Positions 1-7,978 of a DNA stretch of 64,000 nt are shown in pieces (within the stretch, counting starts at the first letter, position 1; each line of letters starts with the position of its first letter). The position numbers and the translations under genes were made by a program. Below the pieces are notes generated by a model, which did no database searches, was not told where the DNA came from, and was given only the letters and a program-made list of their open reading frames with translations. Source of the DNA: Bacteroidales bacterium (GTDB lineage Bacteria; Bacteroidota; Bacteroidia; Bacteroidales; UBA932); assembly GCA_022653675.1 (NCBI GenBank), contig JALCST010000002.1, positions 124,001 through 188,000 on the forward strand. Reading direction: 5' to 3'.

Positions 1-566
1 AAATGTTGGAGATGCAAAAGACCGCCGACCTTGAAACCTCATACGACGACTACATCAGAATCATCAGGCACAAGACCGCTTCGCTGTTCGAAGCTACTGC
101 AGCAAGTTCGGCGTATGCCGTAAATGCTCCTGCAGAGATGGTCAATGCAGCAAGAGAATATGCCTGCCACCTCGGGCTGTCATTCCAGATGCGTGACGAC
201 ATTTTCGATTACTCCCCTAATTTGAATACGGGCAAAGTCCCCGGCAGCGATCTTCTGGAAGGAAAGATAACACTTCCTTTGCTCGGAGCATTCGCTTCGT
301 CCTCAAAAGAGGAGACAAACAGGATTAAGGAAAAAATCAGGTCGCTCGAATCCGAATCGGCTTCTGAAACCGCAAGGGATAGAAATGCTTCGATCATTAC
401 CGAGATCTATGATTTCATAACGGAAAAAGGAGGGATAGAGTATTCTAACAGAATACTATCAGAAGAAGCCGGGAAAGCTGTTGATGCGCTTTCCGTAATT
501 CCAGATTCGAAATACAGGCAGCAACTAGTCTCCCTTGCCATTTACGTAGGATCCAGAACCATCTGA
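1..566 (+). CDS. Polyprenyl diphosphate synthase, C-terminal part (5' end outside window)
   Basis: Trans-isoprenyl diphosphate synthase family, which condenses isopentenyl diphosphate onto an allylic diphosphate to make quinone or carrier lipid chains in the cytoplasm. The frame is already open at base 1 and ends at TGA 564-566, so only about 188 residues are present; the Met at base 3 is internal. What is visible is the second aspartate-rich motif (FQMRDDIFD, Asp 65, 66 and 69 counting from that Met), which binds the Mg-diphosphate of IPP, followed by the family pattern GK-x-x-GSDLLEGKITLPL. The first DDxxD motif lies upstream of the window. Chain length cannot be judged from this half. It converges on the next gene with 15 bp between stops. 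Confidence 0.88.
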   Translation, partial: MLEMQKTADLETSYDDYIRIIRHKTASLFEATAASSAYAVNAPAEMVNAAREYACHLGLSFQMRDDIFDYSPNLNTGKVPGSDLLEGKITLPLLGAFASSSKEETNRIKEKIRSLESESASETARDRNASIITEIYDFITEKGGIEYSNRILSEEAGKAVDALSVIPDSKYRQQLVSLAIYVGSRTI

Positions 567-581
567 ATAAGACGCGAAAAA

Positions 582-944
582 CTAATATCTGGCTTCCGCC
601 AGTCGCAACCCTATCTTTTGCAGCGTATGGATAACTCTTATACGCTGACTGTTGCTGGCGAATCTCTCCCCGGAGATGAAATCACGCAACTCCGGATAAG
701 GTATTCCCGCCATTGATGCGAATATCTCCAAGTCTACCATTTCGAAGAAACACCTCAGACACGACAGGTCATAAAGGAACTCGTACTCCGCATCATCGCC
801 ATGCATTACCTTTTTGAAATTCTGTTTAGCCTCGGCAATCGAAGCCGATTGAGTCATTATACCGTTCCCCTTACCGGGAACAGGGTCCTTAGGAATGGAA
901 TAGTAAACTCCCATCCATGATCTTATTATAGCAGTAAGTTTCAT
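582..944 (-). CDS. HicB-like/HTH orphan antitoxin-type protein
   Basis: A 120-residue protein read from ATG 944. The frame is open further upstream, but MKLTAII is the start that fits the family. The N-terminal part (AIIRSWMGVYYSIP... then SIAEAKQNFKKVM) resembles the degraded ribonuclease-H-like fold of HicB antitoxins. The C-terminal half (YDLSCLRCFF...AGIPYPELRDFISGER, then an amphipathic helix) resembles the helix-turn-helix half of a protein type common in Bacteroidales. No HicA-like toxin is next to it, so it looks like an orphan DNA-binding regulator. Assignment is by pattern only; target and function are unknown. Confidence 0.55.
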   Translation of the reverse strand: MKLTAIIRSWMGVYYSIPKDPVPGKGNGIMTQSASIAEAKQNFKKVMHGDDAEYEFLYDLSCLRCFFEMVDLEIFASMAGIPYPELRDFISGERFASNSQRIRVIHTLQKIGLRLAEARY

Positions 945-1065
945 AAAGATTAAGTTTTTACCAAAGTAAAAAAATGCCGGCATCTTACGCAAATGCCGTT
1001 CAAAGAAATATCGTTTGTCGAAAAAAAAATATCCTTTTCCGGAAAATATCCAACTGGAAATCATG

Positions 1066-1099
1066 AAAACGGGGATGGCCGAATCAATCGGCCATCCCC
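1066..1099 (-). terminator. Rho-independent terminator after tsf
   Basis: Perfect 12-bp stem (GGGGATGGCCGA at 1071-1082 with its complement at 1088-1099) and a 5-nt loop. On the minus strand it is followed by GTTTTC. It ends the rplM-rpsI-rpsB-tsf transcript. Confidence 0.85.
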
Positions 1100-1133
1100 A
1101 TCCAAATTAAATATCTTGCTTAACTATTATCTA

Positions 1134-1961
1134 TCAGTCGTCGTTAAGGTTATAACGACGGAAAGCGATGACCCTGGCTTCAGGATCAACACTTTTCATA
1201 TAATCCCTGACCGTAATTTTGCCGTCGCGCACAAACTCCTGCTCTTCTAGGGTATTCTCCTTGAAGAACTTGTTCAGTTTGCCCTGCGATATGCGTTCAG
1301 CCATAGCCTCCGGTTTGCCTTCTTCCTTGACCTGCTGGCGGTAAATCTCCATCTCCCTCTCTATGACATCCTTCGGGCAATCATCCTTGTTGACGGAAAT
1401 CGGATTCATTGCAGTTACCTGCATGGCGATTTCATGTCCCATGGATTCGGGAACAACTTTATTGAAAGCCACCATGGCGGAAACTTTTCCGTTTATATGA
1501 TTATAAGCCGAAATGTAAGGGGCATCGAGGGTATTGCAACAAGCCAGAACATGCTTCTCACCGCTTTTCCCAACTTGCTCGGAAATAGCTTCCTCTACCG
1601 TTGAATCTCCTATCTTGCAACTTTTCAAAGCATCCACATCCTTCGCCCCCTCCTTAAACGCTACATCGGCAATTCCCTGAGCCAGCTGTTTGAAATCCTT
1701 GGTACTCGAAACGAAATCCGTTTCACAACCGAGACAAACGAGTACGCCATGCCTGTGGTCATCCCCGACCTTAGCTATTACGGCGCCTTCGCTGGTTTCG
1801 CGGTCAGCGCGCTTCGCAGCGACAAGCTTGCCTTTTTCTCTAATTATCTCCTGGGCCTTGTCAAAATCGCCTTCGGCTTCGACAAGGGCCTTCTTGCAAT
1901 CCATCATGCCGGCCCCGGTCATCTTGCGCAATTTTGCTACATCCTGTGCAGTAATTTTCAT
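1134..1961 (-). CDS. tsf: Translation elongation factor Ts
   Basis: 275 residues, full length for EF-Ts, which exchanges GDP for GTP on EF-Tu in the cytoplasm. The N-terminal UBA-like domain carries the signature TAQDVAKLRKMTGAGMMDCK, and the TDFV motif of the EF-Tu-contacting core follows near residue 80. The start at 1961 is preceded by GGAGG about 7 nt upstream, a real Shine-Dalgarno match, which is uncommon among the genes here. It lies 16 bp behind rpsB, the usual S2-EF-Ts pairing, and ahead of a strong terminator. Confidence 0.97.
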   Translation of the reverse strand: MKITAQDVAKLRKMTGAGMMDCKKALVEAEGDFDKAQEIIREKGKLVAAKRADRETSEGAVIAKVGDDHRHGVLVCLGCETDFVSSTKDFKQLAQGIADVAFKEGAKDVDALKSCKIGDSTVEEAISEQVGKSGEKHVLACCNTLDAPYISAYNHINGKVSAMVAFNKVVPESMGHEIAMQVTAMNPISVNKDDCPKDVIEREMEIYRQQVKEEGKPEAMAERISQGKLNKFFKENTLEEQEFVRDGKITVRDYMKSVDPEARVIAFRRYNLNDD

Positions 1962-1977
1962 TAGAAATCCTCCGTAT

Positions 1978-2955
1978 TTATTTAGTTTCCTCCGCCGGTT
2001 TATCTTCCTTCACAACCCGCTCTTCTGATTTCGGCTCTTCGGCAGGCTTTTCAGGTTCGGATTCGGCTTTTGCCGGTTTTTCAACCTTAGGAGCCGATCC
2101 CTCCTCTTTCCTTACAGCTTCAGGCTTGGTATCGCTTGCAAACTGTCTCGACGAACGGCGAGGACGCATCCTCTTGTTAACGAAAGCGGCAGCTCCTTCT
2201 TCGAGTTCCTCTTCGTTTGCAGCAGGTTTCTTGTTCTTCTCTTCGGCAGCTTCCTTCTCTTTTTCGAGCTTACGTTCCTCCAGACCTTCCTGGACGGCTT
2301 GGCATAGAACCGAAACTATCAATTGGATGGACTTTGCGGCATCATCGTTCGCAGGGATCACATAATCTATATTGGTAGGGTCACAACAAGTATCCACCAT
2401 GGCGATAACCGGAATATTAAGACGGTTGGCTTCCTTGACGGCATTCATCTCCTTCTGGACGTCCACGATGAACAAAGCGGAAGGAAGACGGTTTAAGTCG
2501 GCTATCGAACCGAGGTTCTTTTCGAGTTTAGCCCTTTGACGGGTAACCTGAAGACGTTCGCGCTTTGCGAGAGTGTCGAACGTGCCGTCGGCGATCATCT
2601 TGTCGATCGTGTTCATCTTCTTTACGGCCTTACGGATAGTCGGAAAATTGGTAAGCATTCCACCCGCCCAACGCTCGGTGACGTAAGGCATGTTGACGGC
2701 TTTAGCCTGCTCAGATACGATATCCTTGGCCTGTTTCTTTGTTGCGACGAACAGAATCTTGCGGCCCGAATGTGCAAGCTGCTTCATCACGTCCGCAGCT
2801 TCATCTATCTTGACGACGGTCTTGTTTAGATCTATGATATGAATCCCGTTCTTTTCCATGAAGATATAGGGAGCCATCTTCGGATTCCATTTTCTCTTGA
2901 GGTGTCCGAAATGTACGCCGGCATCAAGCAATTCTTGGAAATTTGTTCTTGGCAT
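1978..2955 (-). CDS. rpsB: 30S ribosomal protein S2 with long charged C-terminal tail
   Basis: 325 residues. The first ~230 are a complete bacterial S2: FQELLDAGVHFGHLKRKWNP start, FVATKKQA, the PYVTERWAGGMLTNFPTI block and PTNIDYVIPANDDA. The last ~95 residues are not part of the S2 core: they are low-complexity Lys/Glu/Pro with a short Arg-rich island (NKRMRPRRSSR), presumably a disordered tail exposed on the small subunit. Such tails occur on S2 in this phylum, but their role is not known to me. It is co-transcribed with tsf and lies 191 bp behind rpsI, with a hairpin in the spacer. Confidence 0.97.
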   Translation of the reverse strand: MPRTNFQELLDAGVHFGHLKRKWNPKMAPYIFMEKNGIHIIDLNKTVVKIDEAADVMKQLAHSGRKILFVATKKQAKDIVSEQAKAVNMPYVTERWAGGMLTNFPTIRKAVKKMNTIDKMIADGTFDTLAKRERLQVTRQRAKLEKNLGSIADLNRLPSALFIVDVQKEMNAVKEANRLNIPVIAMVDTCCDPTNIDYVIPANDDAAKSIQLIVSVLCQAVQEGLEERKLEKEKEAAEEKNKKPAANEEELEEGAAAFVNKRMRPRRSSRQFASDTKPEAVRKEEGSAPKVEKPAKAESEPEKPAEEPKSEERVVKEDKPAEETK

Positions 2956-3146
2956 TTTATAAAATGTTAATTTTTAATTTTCTACCCTCATTTTCAAAAG
3001 CGAGGGTCCTCTTTTCATCAATCCGAAGCAGCGACTATGGTCAACAGCCGGTCTTCGAAATTTTCCGCAGCCGCGGAGACGGCAGGCAGCCCGAAGGATC
3101 CTGGAGTCTTGAGCCGCAAACTGTGCAGCATACCATCGTAAATCTT
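2956..3146 (-). promoter_or_regulatory. Leader between rpsI and rpsB
   Basis: 191-bp spacer in an otherwise tight ribosomal protein operon. The distal half (about 3040-3125) is GC-rich and the proximal half is AT-rich. A 6-bp hairpin, ACCCTC/GAGGGT (2984-2989 with 3002-3007), lies about 30 nt before the rpsB start. On the minus strand it is not followed by a T run, so it looks more like a leader structure than a terminator. An S2 autoregulatory site is possible but unproven, and I see no clear TAnnTTTG promoter here. Confidence 0.35.
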
Positions 3147-3536
3147 TTAACGTTTGCTGAATTGGAAACGCTTGCGAGCACCTGGCTGACCCGGTTTCTT
3201 GCGTTCGACTTCACGTGAATCGCGCGTAAGGAATCCGTTTTTCTTGAGCAGCGGACGGTATTGTTCGGCATCGACTTTGCAGAGTGCACGGGCAATGGCG
3301 AGACGAAGTGCCTCAGCCTGTCCTTTGATTCCGCCGCCAACGATATTGGCCTTGATGTCGAACTGACCTTCAACTGATGTAAGGGCTAACGGCTGGTTGA
3401 TGATGAAAGTCAAAGTATCTTCCTTGAAGTACTTGGAAACCTCGACATCATTGACAGTGATGTTACCTTTACCTGGGGTCAGATAAACGCGAGCAACAGC
3501 AGATTTACGTCTTCCAAGGGCGTTAATTACATCCAT
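3147..3536 (-). CDS. rpsI: 30S ribosomal protein S9
   Basis: 129 residues, full length. The N-terminus [18 protein letters not shown] and the C-terminal tail ending in RFQFSKR are diagnostic; the tail reaches the P-site tRNA anticodon loop in the 30S head. [19 protein letters not shown] is the conserved centre. Its ATG directly follows the rplM stop codon (0 bp), the near-universal L13-S9 pair. Confidence 0.98.
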   Translation of the reverse strand: MDVINALGRRKSAVARVYLTPGKGNITVNDVEVSKYFKEDTLTFIINQPLALTSVEGQFDIKANIVGGGIKGQAEALRLAIARALCKVDAEQYRPLLKKNGFLTRDSREVERKKPGQPGARKRFQFSKR

Positions 3537-3989
3537 TTACTCTTTGTTTAAATTAATTAATTTTGGTTTTTGCGCCTCGTGGGGATGGTTCGGCCCTGCA
3601 TAAACGAACAGGTTGTCGAGCAGTTTCGCCCCGAGACGGTTCTTGGGAAGCATGCCTCTCACGGCTTCTTCCACGACTTTTGTCGGCTGTTTAGCCATCA
3701 TTTCCTTGATGCCTACGAAGCGCTGTCCGCCGGGATTGCCGGTGTAGTGCATATAGACTTTGTCGGTCATCTTCTTCCCGGTCATACGGATCTTCTCGGC
3801 ATTGATAATGATTACATTGTCTCCGCAATCCGCATTAGGGGTAAAAGACGGCTTTTTCTTCCCGCGCAGTATCATAGCTACCTGGGAAGCCATACGTCCG
3901 AGGATCTGATCAGTTGCGTCAACGAGAACCCACTGCTTGTCAGCGGTTTCTTTGTTAACCGACAGAGTCTTGTAACTTAAAGTGTCCAC
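3537..3989 (-). CDS. rplM: 50S ribosomal protein L13
   Basis: 150 residues, full length. It has WVLVDATDQILGRMAS-x-VA near the N-terminus, then NADCGDNVIIINAEKI and the RGMLPKNRLGAK motif of L13, an early assembly protein of the large subunit. First gene of the rplM-rpsI-rpsB-tsf operon, transcribed from a near-ideal promoter at 4053-4023; the leader is about 30 nt. Confidence 0.98.
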   Translation of the reverse strand: MDTLSYKTLSVNKETADKQWVLVDATDQILGRMASQVAMILRGKKKPSFTPNADCGDNVIIINAEKIRMTGKKMTDKVYMHYTGNPGGQRFVGIKEMMAKQPTKVVEEAVRGMLPKNRLGAKLLDNLFVYAGPNHPHEAQKPKLINLNKE

Positions 3990-4022
3990 GTCTTTATGTG
4001 TTTTTTAGTTATTTTTGGGGTG

Positions 4023-4053
4023 CAAAGATACGTATTTTTCGTTTATCAACAAA
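4023..4053 (-). promoter_or_regulatory. Promoter of rplM operon
   Basis: On the minus strand TTTG (4053-4050), 19 nt, then TATCTTTG (4030-4023). This matches the primary sigma-factor consensus TTTG-N19-TAnnTTTG known from Bacteroides and is the best full match in the window. Confidence 0.85.
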
Positions 4054-4118
4054 TTATCAACCCTTTAAATTTAAGGTGTCCGTATTGCGGCAGCCTGTCC
4101 CATCTGACAAATATTAAG

Positions 4119-4126
4119 TATTTTTG
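4119..4126 (+). promoter_or_regulatory. -7 promoter element of dusB-lpxK
   Basis: TATTTTTG (TAnnTTTG type) lies 10 nt before the dusB ATG at 4137 and supports that start over the longer open frame from 3996. I see no -33 TTTG at the right distance. Confidence 0.6.
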
Positions 4127-4136
4127 CAGGCTGAAA

Positions 4137-5108
4137 ATGAAGATAGGAAACATAAATCTCGGTGAAAGGCCACTCTTACTGGCGCCTATGGACGACGTAA
4201 CCGACCCGTCCTTCCGTTATGTCTGCAAAGCGTTCGGAGCGGACATGATGTACACGGAATTCGTCTCCAGCGATGGTCTCGTACACAACTCTAAGAAATC
4301 CTTCGAAAAGATGAGGATCTACGATAGCGAGCGCCCGATAGGAATACAGATTTACGGTAACATTCCGGAGGCAATGCTACGCGCCGCGCAATTGGCAGAG
4401 CAGTACCATCCCGACCTGATAGACATTAATTTCGGCTGCCCGATGAAGAAAATAGCGAATCGCGGTGCCGGAAGCGGGATGATGCGTGATCCGGATAAAA
4501 TGGTGGAAATCACCAAGATGGTGGTGGAAGGAGTAAAATTGCCCGTCACCGTCAAGACGCGCCTTGGATGGGACGAAGATCACAAGATCATAGTGGAACT
4601 CGCGGAAAGGCTGCAGGATGCCGGGATATCCGCCCTGACGATCCACGGCAGGACGGGGACACAGATGTACAAGGGCGAAGCCGACTGGACCCTCATAGGT
4701 GAAGTCAAGAAAAATCCGCGTATGAAGATCCCGATAATCGGCAACGGCGACATAGCAACGGACGAACAGGCCCTCAGCGCTTTCGAAGAGTACGGCGTGG
4801 ACGGGGTTATGATCGGACGGGCAAGTTTCGGCCATCCATGGATCTTCCGCGAAATAAAACATTACCTGGAAACCGGGGAACACATGCCGCAGCCCACGGT
4901 TGCGGAAAAGGTGGAGCTTTCCAAGATGCATCTGGCGAAAAGCATCGAAGTAAAGGGGGAAAAAGTAGGTATCCTGGAAATGCGCCGTCACCTTGCCACC
5001 TATTTCAAAGGCCTCGATAATTTTAAGGAAACAAGGCTTAAATTAGTAACTTTGACGGATCCGAACGAACTTTATAGAACTCTGGATCATATTAAGGAAG
5101 TCTGGTAA
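4137..5108 (+). CDS. dusB: tRNA-dihydrouridine synthase (DusB type)
   Basis: 323 residues; FMN-dependent reduction of uridine to dihydrouridine in tRNA. It starts at MKIGNINLGERPLLLAPMDDVTDPSFR, the usual Dus N-terminus. INFGCPMKK holds the catalytic Cys, TVKTRLGWD and TIHGRTGTQMYKG are the FMN/tRNA pocket segments, and IGNGDI...GVDGVMIGRA is the phosphate-binding end of the barrel. The frame could extend 47 codons upstream, but that stretch contains the promoter and lacks family similarity. lpxK starts 1 bp after its stop, so they are co-transcribed. Confidence 0.93.
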   Translation: MKIGNINLGERPLLLAPMDDVTDPSFRYVCKAFGADMMYTEFVSSDGLVHNSKKSFEKMRIYDSERPIGIQIYGNIPEAMLRAAQLAEQYHPDLIDINFGCPMKKIANRGAGSGMMRDPDKMVEITKMVVEGVKLPVTVKTRLGWDEDHKIIVELAERLQDAGISALTIHGRTGTQMYKGEADWTLIGEVKKNPRMKIPIIGNGDIATDEQALSAFEEYGVDGVMIGRASFGHPWIFREIKHYLETGEHMPQPTVAEKVELSKMHLAKSIEVKGEKVGILEMRRHLATYFKGLDNFKETRLKLVTLTDPNELYRTLDHIKEVW

Positions 5109-5109
5109 A

Positions 5110-6153
5110 ATGTCCGCATTTGTAAATAAGGTCTTTCTGTTCCCATATTACATAACCTTGAAGATAAGGCACGCCCTTTACGACAGCGGACGCAGGAAAG
5201 CGGCCGTTTATGACATTCCGGTAATTTGTATAGGCAACGTGACCGTCGGCGGGACGGGCAAGACGCCGATGGTGGAGGAGATCATACGCGAGCTTCAGGA
5301 CAGGAAGAGGCTTGCCGTAGTTTCACTCGGTTACAAAAGGAAGAAACGGGGAATGATCTTCGTAAGAGAAGAAGATAATGCCAAAGACGTCGGCGACGAA
5401 CCGTTACAGATAAAACGCAAATTTCCCAACGTATCCGTCGTTGTATGCAAGAACCGCAACCAAGCCATCGAAGCTCTCCTTGCCATGGATGAACTTTCGC
5501 GTCCGGAAACGATAATTCTCGACGACGGCCTGCAATATTTGAAGGTCAGGCCTTCCAGATCGATAGTTCTAGTCGATTACAACAGACCTACATATAACGA
5601 CTCATTGTTGCCTTTCGGACGTCTTCGTGATTTGCCCGAAAGGGTAAGAAAAGCCGATGCCGTGATCGTGACAAAATGCCCGGAATGGATCGATCCCTGG
5701 GAAAGGGAAAAATGGAGAAAAAAACTGCGTTTAAAAACGGATACTCCCTTGATCTTCTCCAAAATGATATACGAAAAGATAGTACCTGTCTGGCCAGACT
5801 TCGCAGATACGCGTTATGTTTACTCGAAAGAAGCATGTGTTTTCACAGGAATCGCTTCCGACAAGCCGTTGCGCCTTTACCTGCTCGGAGATTATAAGGT
5901 GATGGCCTCCCATTCGTTCGGCGACCATCATTATTACTCGAGAAAAGATCTCAACAGGATAGGATGCATGGCCGAAAGTCATCCCCTTTCGATACTCGTA
6001 ACCACGGAAAAGGACAGGCTTCGTCTTGTGGATTGCAAAAATGCACCGGACACCGTGAAATTAAGGTCGTTCTACATTCCAATCCGGACCGGCTTCCTCG
6101 AAGAGGATGACCGCAATGCGTTCAGATCGATGCTAAAAAAGGGTGCTGAATAA
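5110..6153 (+). CDS. lpxK: Tetraacyldisaccharide 4'-kinase (lipid A synthesis)
   Basis: 347 residues. Phosphorylates the 4' position of the lipid A disaccharide precursor on the inner face of the inner membrane. Residues 6-40 hold the membrane-associated N-terminal helix. The Walker A is IGNVTVGGTGKTP, and ILDDGLQYLKVRPS is the conserved DDGxQH-type segment. Second gene after dusB (1-bp gap). The stop codon TAA forms the loop of a hairpin that terminates the convergent susD transcript. Confidence 0.94.
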   Translation: MSAFVNKVFLFPYYITLKIRHALYDSGRRKAAVYDIPVICIGNVTVGGTGKTPMVEEIIRELQDRKRLAVVSLGYKRKKRGMIFVREEDNAKDVGDEPLQIKRKFPNVSVVVCKNRNQAIEALLAMDELSRPETIILDDGLQYLKVRPSRSIVLVDYNRPTYNDSLLPFGRLRDLPERVRKADAVIVTKCPEWIDPWEREKWRKKLRLKTDTPLIFSKMIYEKIVPVWPDFADTRYVYSKEACVFTGIASDKPLRLYLLGDYKVMASHSFGDHHYYSRKDLNRIGCMAESHPLSILVTTEKDRLRLVDCKNAPDTVKLRSFYIPIRTGFLEEDDRNAFRSMLKKGAE

Positions 6154-6163
6154 TTCAGCACCC
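6135..6163 (-). terminator. Terminator of susCD operon, nested in lpxK 3' end
   Basis: Perfect 10-bp stem, GGGTGCTGAA (6141-6150) with TTCAGCACCC (6154-6163). The loop TAA is the lpxK stop codon. On the minus strand the stem is followed by TTTTTT (6140-6135), so it ends susD transcription; on the plus strand there is no T run. Confidence 0.85.
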
Positions 6164-6192
6164 TCTCCACTCTTACATGATCGTAATCACTA

Positions 6193-7953
6193 TTACCAGC
6201 CAGGATTCTGTTTTAAATTAGGGTTCAAAGTTATCTGTCCAGAAGGAATAGGCTCAAGATAATTCTTCACTTCATCAAATACTCGATTATTTTCTTCGAG
6301 ATTGAACGCCGACATATATTCGCCATCACCGTTCCAGAAGTTGCCATTTTCAATGTCACTGTATTTCTTATCCTTATACAGATCATTATCCTTAGTAGCA
6401 TTGTAATATGCAGTTATAGCCGATTTGCTTGCCCCTTCGTAGCACTCCGGATTTTTTGAGAAATCGATGAAACTTCCCATCTTCCAGCGCATCAGGTCAT
6501 CATGTCTGAAACCATCACACATAAGTTCACTTCTACGTTCCCTTCTCAATTCCCACAGAAGGTTGCTAACGCCGACCGTATTCTTAGGATCTTTCGTTAT
6601 AACGGTACCGTTGACGGAAACTGAACCAGCTCCTTCATATTTCAAAGGAGGAAGATTTCCATGTTTTTCCCGTACTATATTTACCGATTTGTCTAAATCG
6701 GCTTGGCTCATCGACCCCTCTCCAAGATCTTCCAGTTCAGCACACGCTTCGGCATAATTCTCGAGGACCTCGGAATAAGAAAATATTGGAGCATCTGTGG
6801 TATTATACGGAGCAGACCATGTGATCGTCCCATAGTCACTCCAATCAACGAATTTATCTGTCCAATAACCTGTAGAGGAGTTTATTCCTTCTTCATAGGC
6901 CCATCCTACCGGACAAAGAATCGTAGGGCTCGCTATTTCTGAGAGCCTTTCATCCCTGTTTTCGAATACATCCTGTATGGTAGCATCACTGTATGTTCCC
7001 ATATATATTGGTAACCCGTTTGAATTTGCAAAAGACTCGACAGCACTCTTGGTCAGTCCCCAGGTTTTGGAAGACGAATTGCACCAACCTTGCATTGCAT
7101 GCGCACAAGTGACTTTGGCTCCTTCTCCTGTATAGCAATAAACCTTATAAAGGATCATTTCCGTATTGCCAGTCAGATCCTTGGATATGTAATTCGACAG
7201 GTAATCCGTATGAATCGAATAATGGCCGCTGTTGATGATATCGTTGGCGGCATTTTTAGCGATCGTGTAAAAATAGATCGCGTTCTCGGTGTTATTCTCG
7301 TGATATTTCTGCCAAGCACCTTCGTACAGCGCAGCACGCGCGAGCAAAGCATCTGCACACATGTTGTTGACGGTATTGTCAGTAGTGTACTTGCAATTCT
7401 CGGCGGCAAACTGCAAATCGGCACAAACATTTTTCATTACGTCAACGCGCGGGTCACGGGCCCTTGAAAGAGTCACCGTATCATCTATGTTGACTTCTGT
7501 ATCGATCCAGACCACATCACCGTAAGTACGCACGAGATTGAAATGTTCCTTCCCCCTAAAGAATCTTGCCACACCTCTCCAGTGATTCGCCTCTTCGTCC
7601 GACAGATCGGGAATCTGATCGACACGGTCCAACAGGATATTGGCCCTGCGTATCCAAGAATATGGATCACTCCACGCTGATGACGAGGAAGGAATATTTT
7701 GAGTAGGATAAGAATATCCATCGGGGCAATAATCGTCAGTAAGACCATTGCTCAAGTACTGTCCCCTAGACCACCCCGATCCATATCCATCAAAAGTATT
7801 ATATAACTTCCATGAAAATGTTTCAAGAGACGACTCGCTTGTCCAGTTAGTCGCATCGGAATTCTTATCCAATGGCGTCCTGTCCAAATAACCTTCACAG
7901 CCCGTCAACGATAACGCAATAGTTAAAAGAACTATTATATATTTATTTTTCAT
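6193..7953 (-). CDS. SusD/RagB family outer-membrane glycan-binding lipoprotein
   Basis: 586 residues. Signal peptide with lipobox (LTIALSLTGC, Cys 19), then the SusD-family start GYLDRTPLD and helical TPR-like segments (IRRANILLDRVDQ..., ARFFRGKEHFNLVRTYGDVVW). The C-terminal RagB/SusD signature is LRRERRSELMCDGFRHDDLMRWK. SusD proteins cap the SusC barrel at the cell surface and bind the oligosaccharide or peptide ligand. The gene follows its susC partner by 25 bp, and no enzyme is co-encoded. The ligand cannot be inferred. Confidence 0.95.
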   Translation of the reverse strand: MKNKYIIVLLTIALSLTGCEGYLDRTPLDKNSDATNWTSESSLETFSWKLYNTFDGYGSGWSRGQYLSNGLTDDYCPDGYSYPTQNIPSSSSAWSDPYSWIRRANILLDRVDQIPDLSDEEANHWRGVARFFRGKEHFNLVRTYGDVVWIDTEVNIDDTVTLSRARDPRVDVMKNVCADLQFAAENCKYTTDNTVNNMCADALLARAALYEGAWQKYHENNTENAIYFYTIAKNAANDIINSGHYSIHTDYLSNYISKDLTGNTEMILYKVYCYTGEGAKVTCAHAMQGWCNSSSKTWGLTKSAVESFANSNGLPIYMGTYSDATIQDVFENRDERLSEIASPTILCPVGWAYEEGINSSTGYWTDKFVDWSDYGTITWSAPYNTTDAPIFSYSEVLENYAEACAELEDLGEGSMSQADLDKSVNIVREKHGNLPPLKYEGAGSVSVNGTVITKDPKNTVGVSNLLWELRRERRSELMCDGFRHDDLMRWKMGSFIDFSKNPECYEGASKSAITAYYNATKDNDLYKDKKYSDIENGNFWNGDGEYMSAFNLEENNRVFDEVKNYLEPIPSGQITLNPNLKQNPGW

Positions 7954-7978
7954 AATAATGGCATATTAATATTGTTGG

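Noticed and set aside
2984-3007. Terminator between rpsI and rpsB
   Set aside because: The hairpin is real, but on the coding (minus) strand it is followed by AGAAAATT, not a T run.
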